A program made the position numbers and the translations under genes. Below are positions 8,915 to 17,662 of a DNA stretch of 64,000 nt, in pieces. Below the pieces are notes generated by a model. That model made no database searches and was not told the DNA's origin. It worked only from the letters and a program-made list of their open reading frames with translations. Source of the stretch: Thalassomonas sp. RHCl1 (GTDB lineage Bacteria > Pseudomonadota > Gammaproteobacteria > Enterobacterales > Alteromonadaceae); contig NZ_CANDNZ010000009.1 of NCBI RefSeq assembly GCF_947387555.1, positions 186,001-250,000 on the forward strand, written 5' to 3'. Numbering within the stretch: the first letter of the stretch is position 1; each line of letters opens with the position of its first letter.

Positions 8915-11130
8915 TCATTGCCTGTGGCTGCCGGTTTTATCAGCCCTTTGACGGTGAAAACCAAGGCTAACAGGATAAGTGCGAAGGACAAGCTACCGCC
9001 GCCCCCGCCACCGCCGCCATCATTGCCGGGATCTTCTTCAACATTATTGATCGTGATATCAACACTGGCATTGTCGGCTAAATGACCGTCATTAACTTCT
9101 ACCGTAAAGCTTAAGCTTGATGTTGAGCTGACATTGGGGGCGGTAAAAGTCGGACTTGCCGTGGTCGGATTGTTTAAGGTGACCGAAGTCCCGCTGCTTT
9201 GTGTCCATTGATACCTCAAGGGATCGCCGTCGGGATCGCTGCTGCCACCGGCATTTAATGTCACCAAGACTCCTTCATTGACGGTTTGTGCACTGCCGGC
9301 ATCGGCAACAGGCGATTGATTTGGCAACAGGGTGATCTTATACAGGGCGCCGCTGTTGCCGCTGGGCAGGCCGTTTTCATTGGCTAAGACATAAAGTTCG
9401 CCGCCGGCATCCCGGGCAAAGCCTAAAATTGCGCCGACATCGATATCATCCTTGTCCTGAAATTCAGAAATTGTGTTTTCATTGTTGAGGTAAAATAACC
9501 GGCCATTGAAATCACCAAAAACATATCGCCCCAAAAGGTCTTCATAGCTTGTTCCCCGGTAGACAAAGCCGCCGATCACCGCGACACCTTCGTCGTGGTC
9601 GTATTCGACTACGGGGTCTATGGTGCCCATAGTCTCAGACTGGCTATATACATAACCTTCACCGTCGCCGTTGGCAAAAAAGCCAAAGCTGCCCTCGCGG
9701 ATATTCCAGCCATAATTGCTCCCCGAGGTGATATTATTAATTTCTTCGATATCATTCTGGCCGACATCACCGGCATATAAGCTTCCTGAAACCGGATCAA
9801 AAGATATCCGGTATGGATTTCGTAAGCCGTAAGCAAAAATTTCATCGACCCCGCTGATACCGACAAAGGGATTATCTTGCGGTATGCCGTAGGCGCCATT
9901 TTCACTGTTGTTGCCGTCCGGGTCTATCCGTAAAATGCTTGCTAAGACATTACTGGTGTCCTGGCCATTGCCGCTGGTGCCGTGGCCGACCATGGCAGTA
10001 CCGAGAAAGCTCTGTCCGTCAATGTCATCGGCGCCGCCGCCGTCTCCCAGGGCAAGATATAATAAGCCGTTATTATCGAAAGTAATGGCGCCGCCGTTAT
10101 GATTAAACTGTGGCTGGTCGATGCGCAGTATTTCTTGTGCCGATTCGAGATCTATTATCAAACCACCTTCACCGCCAATGTCGGCAAACCATCTGGTTAA
10201 CACCCCCTGGTGATCGGCGTTTTCACCTTCGGGCATGGTTGAAAAGTCGGCCTCTCCTGAAACGGGTTGTGAGCTAAAGGTATACAGGGTTTTATTGCTG
10301 ATAAAATCCGGGTGAAAGGCTAGCCCGAGTAAGCCCCTTTCATCAAAGCCTCCTAATGCTTCAATGCCGACATCGACCAGTAAAGCAGATAAATCGGCAA
10401 TGAGGACTTTTTCTCCCGAAGCCGTAGAGATCCCCCAGATAAAACCGACCTGATCGATAACATAGAAATAATCATTGATACCCGGGGCATTTATCCCCCA
10501 AACAGGTGCAACTAATTCCTGGCTAAAGGGCTCAAGTACCAATTTTAATCCGCCTGAAAAGATTGGCAGGGTAATAGGATCGTCAAGTTTTACCGGATCT
10601 TCGGGGGGCTCAACCGCGGTGAGGGCGGTGAAACTGAAATCATCAAAGACTGCATAGCTGGAACTATTGTTGATAAGTTCAATACTACTGATGCCTTCGC
10701 CGGAGGTTATGCTGAGCTCTTGCCATGAGGTTGTGGCGCTATAGCTATCGACCAGGTTATCGTTGATATCAAAAACATTGACCGTCGCCCCCGCCGCGCC
10801 GGATTGTGCCTTTAAAAAAACCGAGAATTCGGCCGCCGGGGTTGCGAAACTGACGGTAGCGGTATTGTTTTGTACCATAAAAGCCTGAGAGCCGCTGTGA
10901 TAAAGGGATGCTATACCGGCAAATTTGGCTTCACCGTTGGTAAAGGTGACTGTGTTGGGTGAAGTGCCGAGGGTAAATGAGCCCGACAGATCTGTGGTTT
11001 CAAAACTGGTCTCGACATCCGCAGCTTTGCTAAAAGGTGAAGTGATCAGGCAAAGGGTAAAAACCAGCAGAAAGGCCAAGAGTCGCCAGAAAGTGTGTTG
11101 TTGATGCTTAAGTCGTATTAAATAATTCAT
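8911..11130 (-). CDS. Secreted PQQ-dependent sugar dehydrogenase-like protein with PKD/REJ and GlyGly-CTERM tail
   Basis: About 739 residues from the ATG at 11130 (a longer frame starts at 11169). In order: a signal peptide ending near SPFSKA; a beta-sandwich of about 120 residues (ETSFETTDLSG...VFDDFSF) resembling a carbohydrate-binding fold; a six-bladed glucose/sorbosone dehydrogenase propeller (RGLLGLAFHPDF, FNHNGGAITFDNNG, LYLALGDGGGADD, YGLRNPYRISFD, GDVGQNDIEEIN); and a PKD-like domain (ADAGSAQTVNEG, SSDPDGDPLRYQW). The tail has eight glycines, a hydrophobic helix and a short end, which is the GlyGly-CTERM signal normally cut by rhombosortase after type II secretion. Sugar oxidation is inferred from the fold only. 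No PQQ synthesis genes are present. Confidence 0.85.
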   Translation of the reverse strand: MNYLIRLKHQQHTFWRLLAFLLVFTLCLITSPFSKAADVETSFETTDLSGSFTLGTSPNTVTFTNGEAKFAGIASLYHSGSQAFMVQNNTATVSFATPAAEFSVFLKAQSGAAGATVNVFDINDNLVDSYSATTSWQELSITSGEGISSIELINNSSSYAVFDDFSFTALTAVEPPEDPVKLDDPITLPIFSGGLKLVLEPFSQELVAPVWGINAPGINDYFYVIDQVGFIWGISTASGEKVLIADLSALLVDVGIEALGGFDERGLLGLAFHPDFISNKTLYTFSSQPVSGEADFSTMPEGENADHQGVLTRWFADIGGEGGLIIDLESAQEILRIDQPQFNHNGGAITFDNNGLLYLALGDGGGADDIDGQSFLGTAMVGHGTSGNGQDTSNVLASILRIDPDGNNSENGAYGIPQDNPFVGISGVDEIFAYGLRNPYRISFDPVSGSLYAGDVGQNDIEEINNITSGSNYGWNIREGSFGFFANGDGEGYVYSQSETMGTIDPVVEYDHDEGVAVIGGFVYRGTSYEDLLGRYVFGDFNGRLFYLNNENTISEFQDKDDIDVGAILGFARDAGGELYVLANENGLPSGNSGALYKITLLPNQSPVADAGSAQTVNEGVLVTLNAGGSSDPDGDPLRYQWTQSSGTSVTLNNPTTASPTFTAPNVSSTSSLSFTVEVNDGHLADNASVDITINNVEEDPGNDGGGGGGGGSLSFALILLALVFTVKGLIKPAATGND

Positions 11131-11462
11131 GGTAATAATCCATTCATTTTTAATCACTGTCTTTAACATGACCGGGTCACTTTAGGTTTATTTCCGTTAT
11201 TTTGTGATTTAATTCAAGCCGGTATTAATTAATCTTTTTAATTATGGTCAGACCTGTATCATTAGTGTAAACTGGTTGTAAAAGGCAAGGTGCTTGAAAA
11301 AGTACTCACGCAAAACCACGGATCTAAGGGGTTTCCTATGATGGCTGGGTTGCAAGTTTGATCGTGACAATATTCACCAGATTTCTTCTCTTATAACAGA
11401 TCTCCTGTTTGCCCCCTGTTTCGTAACTTTTATCTTGTTGTTTAAAGTTATGCAGTTTGATT

Positions 11463-11663
11463 ATGTATGTAGAACAATGTTTTGAAAAATTCTCTCTAAC
11501 CCTGTTGGCGCGAATGGGGGAGAAATTCAGCCGCGGCGATGTCACTTTGGGTGATTCACGTCTTTTGTGTGAAAGCATTTGTGAATATCAGATGTATTTG
11601 GCCGCAAAAAATGAATCTTTATCTCCTGCCGCGAATAAAAGTGGTGGCGGTCATGGCAGCTAA
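11463..11663 (+). CDS. Small hypothetical protein overlapping the STAS-like gene
   Basis: 66 residues from the ATG at 11463 (another ATG at 11457). The sequence has a balanced, protein-like composition (EQCFEKFSLTLLARMGEKF, LLCESICEYQMYLAAKNES) and is mostly predicted helix. The competing frame here reads as implausible Trp/Cys-rich sequence. The stop at 11661-11663 overlaps the ATG of the next gene (11653) by 11 bases, suggesting translational coupling. No clear ribosome binding site and no recognised family. Confidence 0.42.
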   Translation: MYVEQCFEKFSLTLLARMGEKFSRGDVTLGDSRLLCESICEYQMYLAAKNESLSPAANKSGGGHGS

Positions 11664-12012
11664 TTTCCAGTACCGGGTGAAAATTGTCCGGGATTGCTTA
11701 TATGTTGTGTTTACCGGCAAAGCCGGTATCAGTGATATTAAACACAGCTATCAAAACCTGTTTGAAATGGCCGACAGGCATAAGATCACTAAAGTTTTTA
11801 AAGATTGCCGTGAACTTGAATTGGCTTGTGGCTCTTTGGAATTGTTGCAACTGATGAAGCAGCTAAAACAAGATCTTCAGCGTTTTAAAATTGCCCGGCT
11901 GGTGTCTATGCAGGGGCACAGGCAAATGCTGATCCAGCAAATTGCCGCCAATAAAAAACTGGATATGGAAAACTTTTACTGTAAAAAGCAAGCGGAACTT
12001 TGGTTGCACTAA
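11653..12012 (+). CDS. STAS/SpoIIAA-like protein
   Basis: 119 residues from the ATG at 11653. An upstream in-frame extension to 11539 looks non-coding, being rich in Trp and Cys and overlapping another protein-like frame. Alternating strands and helices (YRVKIVRDCLYVVFTGKAG, KVFKDCRELELA, ARLVSMQGHRQM, AELWLH end) match the single-domain SpoIIAA-like/STAS fold found in many marine gammaproteobacteria. No obvious phosphorylatable serine motif of anti-anti-sigma factors is seen, so a partner-switch role is not claimed. It appears coupled to the small gene upstream. Confidence 0.6.
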   Translation: MAANFQYRVKIVRDCLYVVFTGKAGISDIKHSYQNLFEMADRHKITKVFKDCRELELACGSLELLQLMKQLKQDLQRFKIARLVSMQGHRQMLIQQIAANKKLDMENFYCKKQAELWLH

Positions 12013-12243
12013 AGACGTGTTCTCTGATTGCTTTTTTATTGAATTTAGTTGGTCAATTTTATTAAAACTTGGTCAATACCGCTACGTATACTCTTGCCTG
12101 ATACTCCGTTAGATTTTCCTGTTTCTTCTTAAGTTATTGATTGTTAATGTTTAATCAATATTGGCATTGATATCGCTATAACCTGTGTAACCAGGTAAAC
12201 ATAAATAACAAAAATGCTCCCCTTAAGCGATAAAGGAAATGCC

Positions 12244-13023
12244 ATGAAAACATTATTAGCAAGTACTCTGATCTTAACCTCTACCAGTCTTTATGCCCAT
12301 GACTCCTGTGACGTCGAACTTGAAGGCGGGATCAAAATTGACAGCTCCGGCATTGAATTCATGCAGGATAAAAAGCCCGTTTATAGCATTCTTGAAGATA
12401 ACCGTTTAATTGTCGATGGTAAAAACATTGAGTTAAATGCCAGTCAGCAGGCCCTGGTAAGTGAATATGCCGCCAGTATCCGTGCGGTCGTACCGGAAGT
12501 AAAATCTATCGCGATTGAAGGCATAGATTTAGCAGTTGAAGGCGTGAATATGGCCTTTGATGAATTACTGGGGGCCGGCAATGATGTTGGCGCCGATCTG
12601 ACCCGTGAACTGACGGCTTTACGTGATCAAGTACAAACCCGTTTTGATGTCGATAACGGTTTTTATGTGGACGAGCACGGCTTTGCCGGCGAAGAATTTT
12701 TTGGTGAAGAATTTGAGCAGCGCATCGAGTCTGTGGTGGAAAAAGCCATGCGCGATTCTATGGGCAGTTTATTAATCGCCGTGGGGCAGCAAATGTTATT
12801 CTCCGGCGATACCGGGGCCTTTGAAACGAAAATGGAAAACTTTGGCGATAAGATAGAAAACGAAATGGAAGCACGTGGCGCTGAACTGGAAAGCAAAGGC
12901 GAGCAGATTTGTTTATCCGTTGTTAAAATCGACAGCCTGGAAGAGCAGCTAAAAGCCCAGATCAGTGAGCTTGAAAATACTAATTTCCTGAAGGTGAAAA
13001 GCCACGGCAGCAACGAAATTTAA
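12244..13023 (+). CDS. YggN-like (DUF2884) exported protein
   Basis: 259 residues from the ATG at 12244, which follows AAAGGAAA; the longer frame from 12214 has no such site. A signal peptide (KTLLASTLILTSTSLYA) precedes a mature protein beginning HDSCDVELEGGI. The long acidic helical remainder (AIEGIDLAVEGVNMAFDELL, KMENFGDKIENEMEARGAEL) and a second Cys near the end (GEQICLSV) match YggN/DUF2884 periplasmic proteins of unknown function. A strong terminator follows immediately. Confidence 0.8.
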   Translation: MKTLLASTLILTSTSLYAHDSCDVELEGGIKIDSSGIEFMQDKKPVYSILEDNRLIVDGKNIELNASQQALVSEYAASIRAVVPEVKSIAIEGIDLAVEGVNMAFDELLGAGNDVGADLTRELTALRDQVQTRFDVDNGFYVDEHGFAGEEFFGEEFEQRIESVVEKAMRDSMGSLLIAVGQQMLFSGDTGAFETKMENFGDKIENEMEARGAELESKGEQICLSVVKIDSLEEQLKAQISELENTNFLKVKSHGSNEI

Positions 13024-13035
13024 TTTTTCCTGACG

Positions 13036-13058
13036 GGCTGTTTCGGCAGCCTTTTTTT
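13036..13058 (+). terminator. Rho-independent terminator after the yggN-like gene
   Basis: GGCTG (13036-13040) and CAGCC (13047-13051) pair around a TTTCGG loop and are followed by seven T's. It starts 13 bases after the stop codon. Confidence 0.8.
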
Positions 13059-13135
13059 AATTTCACAAAACGGGGATGTCAATTTTTGCGGCGGTATTTA
13101 GGTTTAAGGCTCCGACAAAAAAGCAAACCCCAAAT

Positions 13136-13171
13136 AAAAAGGGAAACCGGTAAAGACGGTTTCCCTTTTTT
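13136..13171. terminator. Bidirectional terminator before the PLC-like gene end
   Basis: AAAAAGGGAAACCG (13136-13149) pairs with CGGTTTCCCTTTTT (13157-13170) across a 7-base loop, a 14-bp perfect stem. It works in either direction, but lies 49 bases beyond the stop of the minus-strand PLC-like gene and probably ends it. Confidence 0.85.
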
Positions 13172-13219
13172 ATTGGCTTAACGGCTAAAGCGTTAAACTT
13201 TTTTCTTATTAACAGAGCC

Positions 13220-14446
13220 TTAGAAACTTACCGTGCTTTTACCGCTTACCAGCCACTGGCCTTCGTTTTGTCTGTCATCATGGTTGAGCCATACCGTACC
13301 GACCCCTTTGGCATCTTTGACGGTTTTTAATGCTTCATTGGCCATGGCATTGGTGGGCACGCTAAAGTGATACTGGCTACCCAGCTGCTGACAAGCACTT
13401 TCACCGTTTGCCCAGGCGCCGGTCTGATCTGTTACCTGCCAGCTGTTGTCGCTGTCGCTTTGACAGGCAAAAGCCCGGCTGTTGTCACAGCTTTGATCGT
13501 CCCAGCGGCCGTTGCCCCATTGCACCGCGCAATCCTGGTTGCCGCCGGAGTTATTGGGCTCGTTGTTGTCCCAGCTCCAGATACCCGCTTCCAAACGGCC
13601 GTCATTGGTGACCATATCGTCGAGGTTAACGATATTGGCGCCGGTTTTAAAATAGGTAGTGACATCGCTTGCGGTGATATAATCGTCGCTGCCGCCGGTG
13701 AAGACATTACCGATACTGGCCACCGTAGTGCGGTCTTCCCAGATACGGCCGATATCCCCTAAACCTGTGAAGGCAAAGTTTTTCCAGTTAGTATTGCTGT
13801 GGCAGCCGCCGTCACCCCAAACCAGCACTTTTTTCCCCTGGGCCAGGACATCGGCTTTGGTTAAGGTGTTGGGAATGGAGCCACAGCCATTGCTTTTGTA
13901 TACCCATTGACCAAAGCGGGAGTTGATTTGCTCGTAAAGATCCCCCTGGTGGCCATCGCTGTGATCTTCTATATATAAGATCAATACCTGGTTGTCGCTG
14001 GCGCTGCTGTTGAGCCAGTCTTTAACTTCGTTCAGGCCTTCGTGCAGGTACTTGTCATTGATGCTGCAAAAGCCGTGACACATCAACAAACGTTTCGGAT
14101 AGGAAAACAGGCTTTCCATTTTCGTGGTCCAGTGGGCATCGATTTCAATGAAACGGGCGCCTAAACGCAGCTGATCTTTGATGGTGAGTTTTTGCTGCGG
14201 ATCTAAGTAACGGCAACCGACAGAAAAGTTACAGCTGGTATATTCTTCAGAATTATAGCTGTTGTGGGTGCCGGGAATATTGTTATCCGCCATAGGGCTG
14301 TATACATCTATCAGACGCTGCGCCGCGAGTGCTTTGCCTTGCCAGCTGTTATTGAAATCATCGACACTGTCGGCCTGGGCCTGGCCGATAAATGCGCCAA
14401 ATGCTAAAACGCAGCTTGCTGCGGCATGTGTTAATTTAAAATTCAT
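13220..14446 (-). CDS. Secreted PI-PLC-like protein with C-type-lectin-like C-terminal region
   Basis: 408 residues. A signal peptide (FGAFIGQAQA) is followed by a PI-PLC X-like TIM-barrel region to about residue 270: NNIPGTHNSYN carries the first catalytic-type His, RLGARFIEIDAHW the acidic residues, LLMCHGFC the second His. It probably acts on phosphodiester head groups outside the cytoplasm; substrate unknown. The C-terminal ~130 residues carry C-type lectin hallmarks, but in reversed order. First comes the usual second half (WSWDNNEPNN, CAVQWGNGRWDDQSC, AFACQ), then the usual first half (AWANGESACQQLG, TVWLNHDD). This looks like a circular permutation. Intergenic sequence of about 480 bases separates it from the next gene. 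Confidence 0.75.
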   Translation of the reverse strand: MNFKLTHAAASCVLAFGAFIGQAQADSVDDFNNSWQGKALAAQRLIDVYSPMADNNIPGTHNSYNSEEYTSCNFSVGCRYLDPQQKLTIKDQLRLGARFIEIDAHWTTKMESLFSYPKRLLMCHGFCSINDKYLHEGLNEVKDWLNSSASDNQVLILYIEDHSDGHQGDLYEQINSRFGQWVYKSNGCGSIPNTLTKADVLAQGKKVLVWGDGGCHSNTNWKNFAFTGLGDIGRIWEDRTTVASIGNVFTGGSDDYITASDVTTYFKTGANIVNLDDMVTNDGRLEAGIWSWDNNEPNNSGGNQDCAVQWGNGRWDDQSCDNSRAFACQSDSDNSWQVTDQTGAWANGESACQQLGSQYHFSVPTNAMANEALKTVKDAKGVGTVWLNHDDRQNEGQWLVSGKSTVSF

Positions 14447-14923
14447 ACTGTTGCCTTTTTCTTATTGTGAATCCAGGATCGGATTATTTTCGGGACAACT
14501 GCGGGCATGGTTTACCCGCTCCCTAGGTAATAATTTGTAAATCCTTAATGGTTATTATCTTCCCCGTAATACCGGGAGCTGAGTAACAATATTCGATCAA
14601 AACACTGGATGGGGGCTAGTTTCTCACTCACTGCTACTAATCTGCTCATCGGATGAGCGTTGATTATGGTACCGGGTTAAATTGAAAAATGCACGCTTAA
14701 AATCGGACGAATTTTGATCAGAAAAATATTGTTTTATTTCATGTGATTATCTTGTGCTGCCTTCGTTTTCTACAAAAACTGTTGTTTTTCCATCTGGGTA
14801 TTGGCGCTTTTTTATTGTTGTTGTTCTTTGTTTTTCCGGTGGTGTATTGACACTTTCTTTTCTGGTTGTCAGCCTTTAAGGTGTTTACTATTAAGCTTAT
14901 TTACTGCAATAAAAGGCTCTGGT
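14447..14923. promoter_or_regulatory. Divergent intergenic region with a 15-base palindrome
   Basis: About 480 bases without a convincing gene separate the divergent PLC-like and SDR genes. The only clear structure is GCTCATC (14644-14650), G, GATGAGC (14652-14658), a perfect 7-bp dyad that may be a regulator site. No clean promoter pair was identified. Confidence 0.4.
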
Positions 14924-15751
14924 GTGGCTAAGTCAATTTTAATTACCGGTTGTTCGAGCGGCATCGGCCTGGACGCTGCCTTAACCTTACAGAAAAGAGG
15001 CTATAAGGTTTTTGCCAGTGCCAGAAAACCTGAGGATGTTAATCGCTTGCAGCAGCTGGGGGTGAGCTGTTACCGGTTGGATCTGGATGAGGCTAAGTCT
15101 ATTGAAAATACCGTGACTAAGGTGTTGGCCGAAACCGGCGGCACCTTAGATGCGTTATTTAACAATGGTGCTTATGGCCAGGTGGGGGCGGTGGAAGATT
15201 TGCCGGATAGTGTACTGCGCGCCCAGTTTGAAACCAATGTTTTTGGCTGGCACCAGCTGGTCCGCCTGGTCGTGCCGGTGATGCGCAGACAGGGACACGG
15301 CCGTATCATTCAAAACAGCTCTATTTTAGGTGTGGTGGCGATGCCGTATCGCGGCGCCTATATTGCCAGTAAATATGCCATAGAAGGTTTGACCGATACC
15401 TTAAGATTGGAGCTCGCCGGCAGCGGTATTTATGTCAGTTTAATTGAACCCGGCCCCATTAATACCCGCTTTCGCGCCAATGCCCTGGTTAAATTTAAGC
15501 AATATATTGATATAAAGCAGTCGGTGCATCATCACCGCTATCAGCAGCAGCTGGCCCGGCTGGAAAAAACCGGCAACAGCAGCGGTTTTACCCTGCAGGC
15601 AAAAGATGTGACCGCTAAAGTGATTGCCGCACTGGAAAGCAAACACCCTAAAGTACGTTATCCGGTGACCGTACCCAGTTTTTTATTCATTCTACTCAAG
15701 CGCCTGTTGCCGAGTCGGTTGTTAGACAAGTTGCTGGCAAGGGGGGTGTAA
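14924..15751 (+). CDS. SDR-family NAD(P)-dependent oxidoreductase (YbbO-like)
   Basis: 275 residues from the GTG at 14924, preceded by AAAAGG at 7-base spacing. The upstream frame to 14801 is Cys/Phe-rich and looks untranslated. The cofactor motif TGCSSGIG and the catalytic YIASK with an upstream Ser (QNSSILG) are intact, and NNGAYG replaces the NNAG motif. The C-terminal region is longer than in minimal SDRs, with a hydrophobic end (FLFILLKRLLPSRLLDKLL) that may touch membrane, as in YbbO-type fatty aldehyde/retinol-type reductases. Substrate unknown. Confidence 0.82.
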   Translation: MAKSILITGCSSGIGLDAALTLQKRGYKVFASARKPEDVNRLQQLGVSCYRLDLDEAKSIENTVTKVLAETGGTLDALFNNGAYGQVGAVEDLPDSVLRAQFETNVFGWHQLVRLVVPVMRRQGHGRIIQNSSILGVVAMPYRGAYIASKYAIEGLTDTLRLELAGSGIYVSLIEPGPINTRFRANALVKFKQYIDIKQSVHHHRYQQQLARLEKTGNSSGFTLQAKDVTAKVIAALESKHPKVRYPVTVPSFLFILLKRLLPSRLLDKLLARGV

Positions 15752-15864
15752 CAAGGGCTGTGTTGAAGGAGAAGTAAGAAAGGGGTGTTTACCGGCCGGG
15801 AATCAAGTAAACTAGCCGCCTGTTTTCCCCCGGCGTTCTCCAGATTTTTTTAGGAAGTACATCA

Positions 15865-16602
15865 ATGCACGCAGTACATCGTTTATATCAATACCGTAAA
15901 AGTTTATGCACCACAGTGTTTGCCGCCCGGGGGCAAAGGGTTAAACGTTGTCAGTTGTGCCAGCTGGCGCAAAACAATTGTATTTGCGATCTGGCGGTTA
16001 AAGGACAAAGCCAGGCCGGTTTCCTGCTGTTGATGTACGATACCGAGGTATTAAAACCCAGTAATACCGGTCGCTTGATTGGTGATGTCATTCCGGATAC
16101 GTTTGCCTATTTATGGTCGAGAACAGAGGAAAATCCCGAGCTGTTGGCTTTGCTCCAGGATGAACAGTGGCAGCCTTATGTGGTGTTTCCGGCGCAATAT
16201 GCCGAAGAAAACCGGCCGGTTTTTCAAAAAGATATTCCCTGCGAAAATGGCAAACGGCCGTTATTTATTATGCTTGACGGCAGCTGGCGTGAAGCAAAAA
16301 AAATATTCCGTAAAAGCCCTTACCTGGCCAAGCTGCCTATGGTGTCTTTTAATCTGGAAGATAACGCGGTGACTTCCCGTTATCAGCTGCGCAGCGCTGG
16401 CGGTGAAAACCAGCTGGCAACGGCTGAGGTGGCCGCCCGGGTATTGGCGATGTGGGGGGAGCATGCTAATGCTAAATTGCTGGATTTATGGTTTGACGTT
16501 TTTAGCTATCAATATCAAAAAAGTGTCTGCCAGAGTAATAAGGGTAATGCCGATGCCCTGGATAACTTTACCGCCTTTGTTGAGCAACAGCAGGCAGTAT
16601 AG
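15865..16602 (+). CDS. tapT: DTW-domain tRNA-uridine aminocarboxypropyltransferase (TapT-like)
   Basis: 245 residues. An N-terminal zinc-binding cysteine cluster (RCQLCQLAQNNCIC) is followed by the DTW domain, whose signature reads LDGSWREAKKIFR, with SRYQLRSAGGENQLATAE further on. The family, called YfiP/TapT in E. coli, makes acp3U at position 47 of tRNA variable loops using S-adenosylmethionine. Length and cysteine layout fit TapT better than the TuaA/TrcA-like relatives. It stands alone, 113 bases after the SDR gene. Confidence 0.85.
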   Translation: MHAVHRLYQYRKSLCTTVFAARGQRVKRCQLCQLAQNNCICDLAVKGQSQAGFLLLMYDTEVLKPSNTGRLIGDVIPDTFAYLWSRTEENPELLALLQDEQWQPYVVFPAQYAEENRPVFQKDIPCENGKRPLFIMLDGSWREAKKIFRKSPYLAKLPMVSFNLEDNAVTSRYQLRSAGGENQLATAEVAARVLAMWGEHANAKLLDLWFDVFSYQYQKSVCQSNKGNADALDNFTAFVEQQQAV

Positions 16603-16616
16603 TTTTTATTGCTGCC

Positions 16617-17510
16617 TTAATCTTTTGGCATCAGCAGCCCTTGATGCTCTGCCACCAATTGTTTTAAATAATGCCAGACGCTGTTGACCCGGGACAGACG
16701 CTTGATTTCCGGGTGGGTGACTAACCAGAAGCTGCGTACCAGCTTGATATCCCCGGCGCATAATTTGACCAGGCCGGGGTCCTGGGCGGCTAAAAAACAG
16801 GGTAAGATGCCGATACCCAGGCCGCTTTTTATGGCGCTGTATTGGCTGATGACACTGGTGCTGCGAAAACCGGGCAGCAGATCCGCATTGAGCTCCTTTA
16901 AATAGGAAAGCTGTTCGGTAAACAATAAATTATCAACATAGCTGACCCAGTTATGTCCGGCTAAATTATCCAGGGTCACGGTTTCTTTGTGCTTGTTAAG
17001 GTAATCCGGATGGGCGTACAACTGTAGCGTATAATCGCATAATTTACTGACGATCATCGAGGTGCTGTTGGGGCGCTCTACCGCGATGGCAATATCGGCT
17101 TCGTTGCGGCTGATTTTGACATAGCGGGAGAAATGCAACAGGTCAATCTGGATATTGGGAAACTGTTGCTGCATCAATAACAGGTTGGGGGCGATAAAAA
17201 AATTGCCGAAGGCTTCTGTGACCCCGATACGGACGCAACCACTGTTTTGGGCATTGTTGTGTTTGATATCGTCCAGGGCATAACTGGCATCCTGCTCCAT
17301 GCGGCGCGCCGAGGCCAGCAAACGTTCGCCGTCGCTTGTCAGTATATGCCCGTCCTGGGTGCGCTCAAATAATTGTGTGGCCAGCTGTTCCTCCAGCTTA
17401 TGTAGTCGCCTGGAAACCGTCGACGGATCAAGGGCAAGCCTTTTCGCCGCTTGCGATAAGCGCTCGCTGCGGGCAACTTCTAAAAATATTTTGATATCAT
17501 CCCAGTTCAT
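16617..17510 (-). CDS. LysR-family transcriptional regulator
   Basis: 297 residues. The N-terminal winged helix-turn-helix (MNWDDIKIFLEVARSERLSQAAKRLALDPSTVSRRL, described by its key parts SQAAKRLAL and STVSRRLHKLEE) precedes a substrate-binding domain of two lobes. It is divergent from mmsA with 152 bases between, the classic LysR arrangement, so control of mmsA and of itself is likely. A perfect dyad lies 36-57 bases before its start. The effector is unknown. Confidence 0.9.
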   Translation of the reverse strand: MNWDDIKIFLEVARSERLSQAAKRLALDPSTVSRRLHKLEEQLATQLFERTQDGHILTSDGERLLASARRMEQDASYALDDIKHNNAQNSGCVRIGVTEAFGNFFIAPNLLLMQQQFPNIQIDLLHFSRYVKISRNEADIAIAVERPNSTSMIVSKLCDYTLQLYAHPDYLNKHKETVTLDNLAGHNWVSYVDNLLFTEQLSYLKELNADLLPGFRSTSVISQYSAIKSGLGIGILPCFLAAQDPGLVKLCAGDIKLVRSFWLVTHPEIKRLSRVNSVWHYLKQLVAEHQGLLMPKD

Positions 17511-17545
17511 CCGGGTATTTTAAACCGTTTTTCATCGCCTTGCAA

Positions 17546-17567
17546 AAATGCAATTTGCGTTGCATTT
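17546..17567. promoter_or_regulatory. Inverted repeat in the lysR-mmsA intergenic region
   Basis: AAATGCAA (17546-17553) and TTGCATTT (17560-17567) form a perfect 8-bp dyad with a 6-base spacer, close to the T-N11-A geometry of LysR sites. It lies just before the lysR start and about 96 bases before mmsA. Confidence 0.6.
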
Positions 17568-17662
17568 GTGTTTGTTGTTCTTGTTGCCAGAAAGGCATAC
17601 CTTAGCCACCATAGAAAGCTATACCATATCTATTTGATACCGAAATTTTTAAGGGACTTGTT

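Noticed and set aside
11336-11578. Minus-strand 80-residue frame
   Set aside because: Lies opposite a more protein-like frame, basic and low-complexity, with no ribosome site.
8054-12227. Single CTTAAG sites at 8054-8059 and 12222-12227 as PmrA boxes
   Set aside because: Only one half-site each; no repeat at five-base spacing.
13367-13762. Plus-strand 131-residue frame opposite the PLC-like gene
   Set aside because: Antisense shadow; Val/Ala-rich composition from the complementary strand.
14801-14923. 41-residue N-terminal extension of the SDR gene
   Set aside because: Cys/Phe-rich, no family match; a GTG with AAAAGG begins the fold directly.
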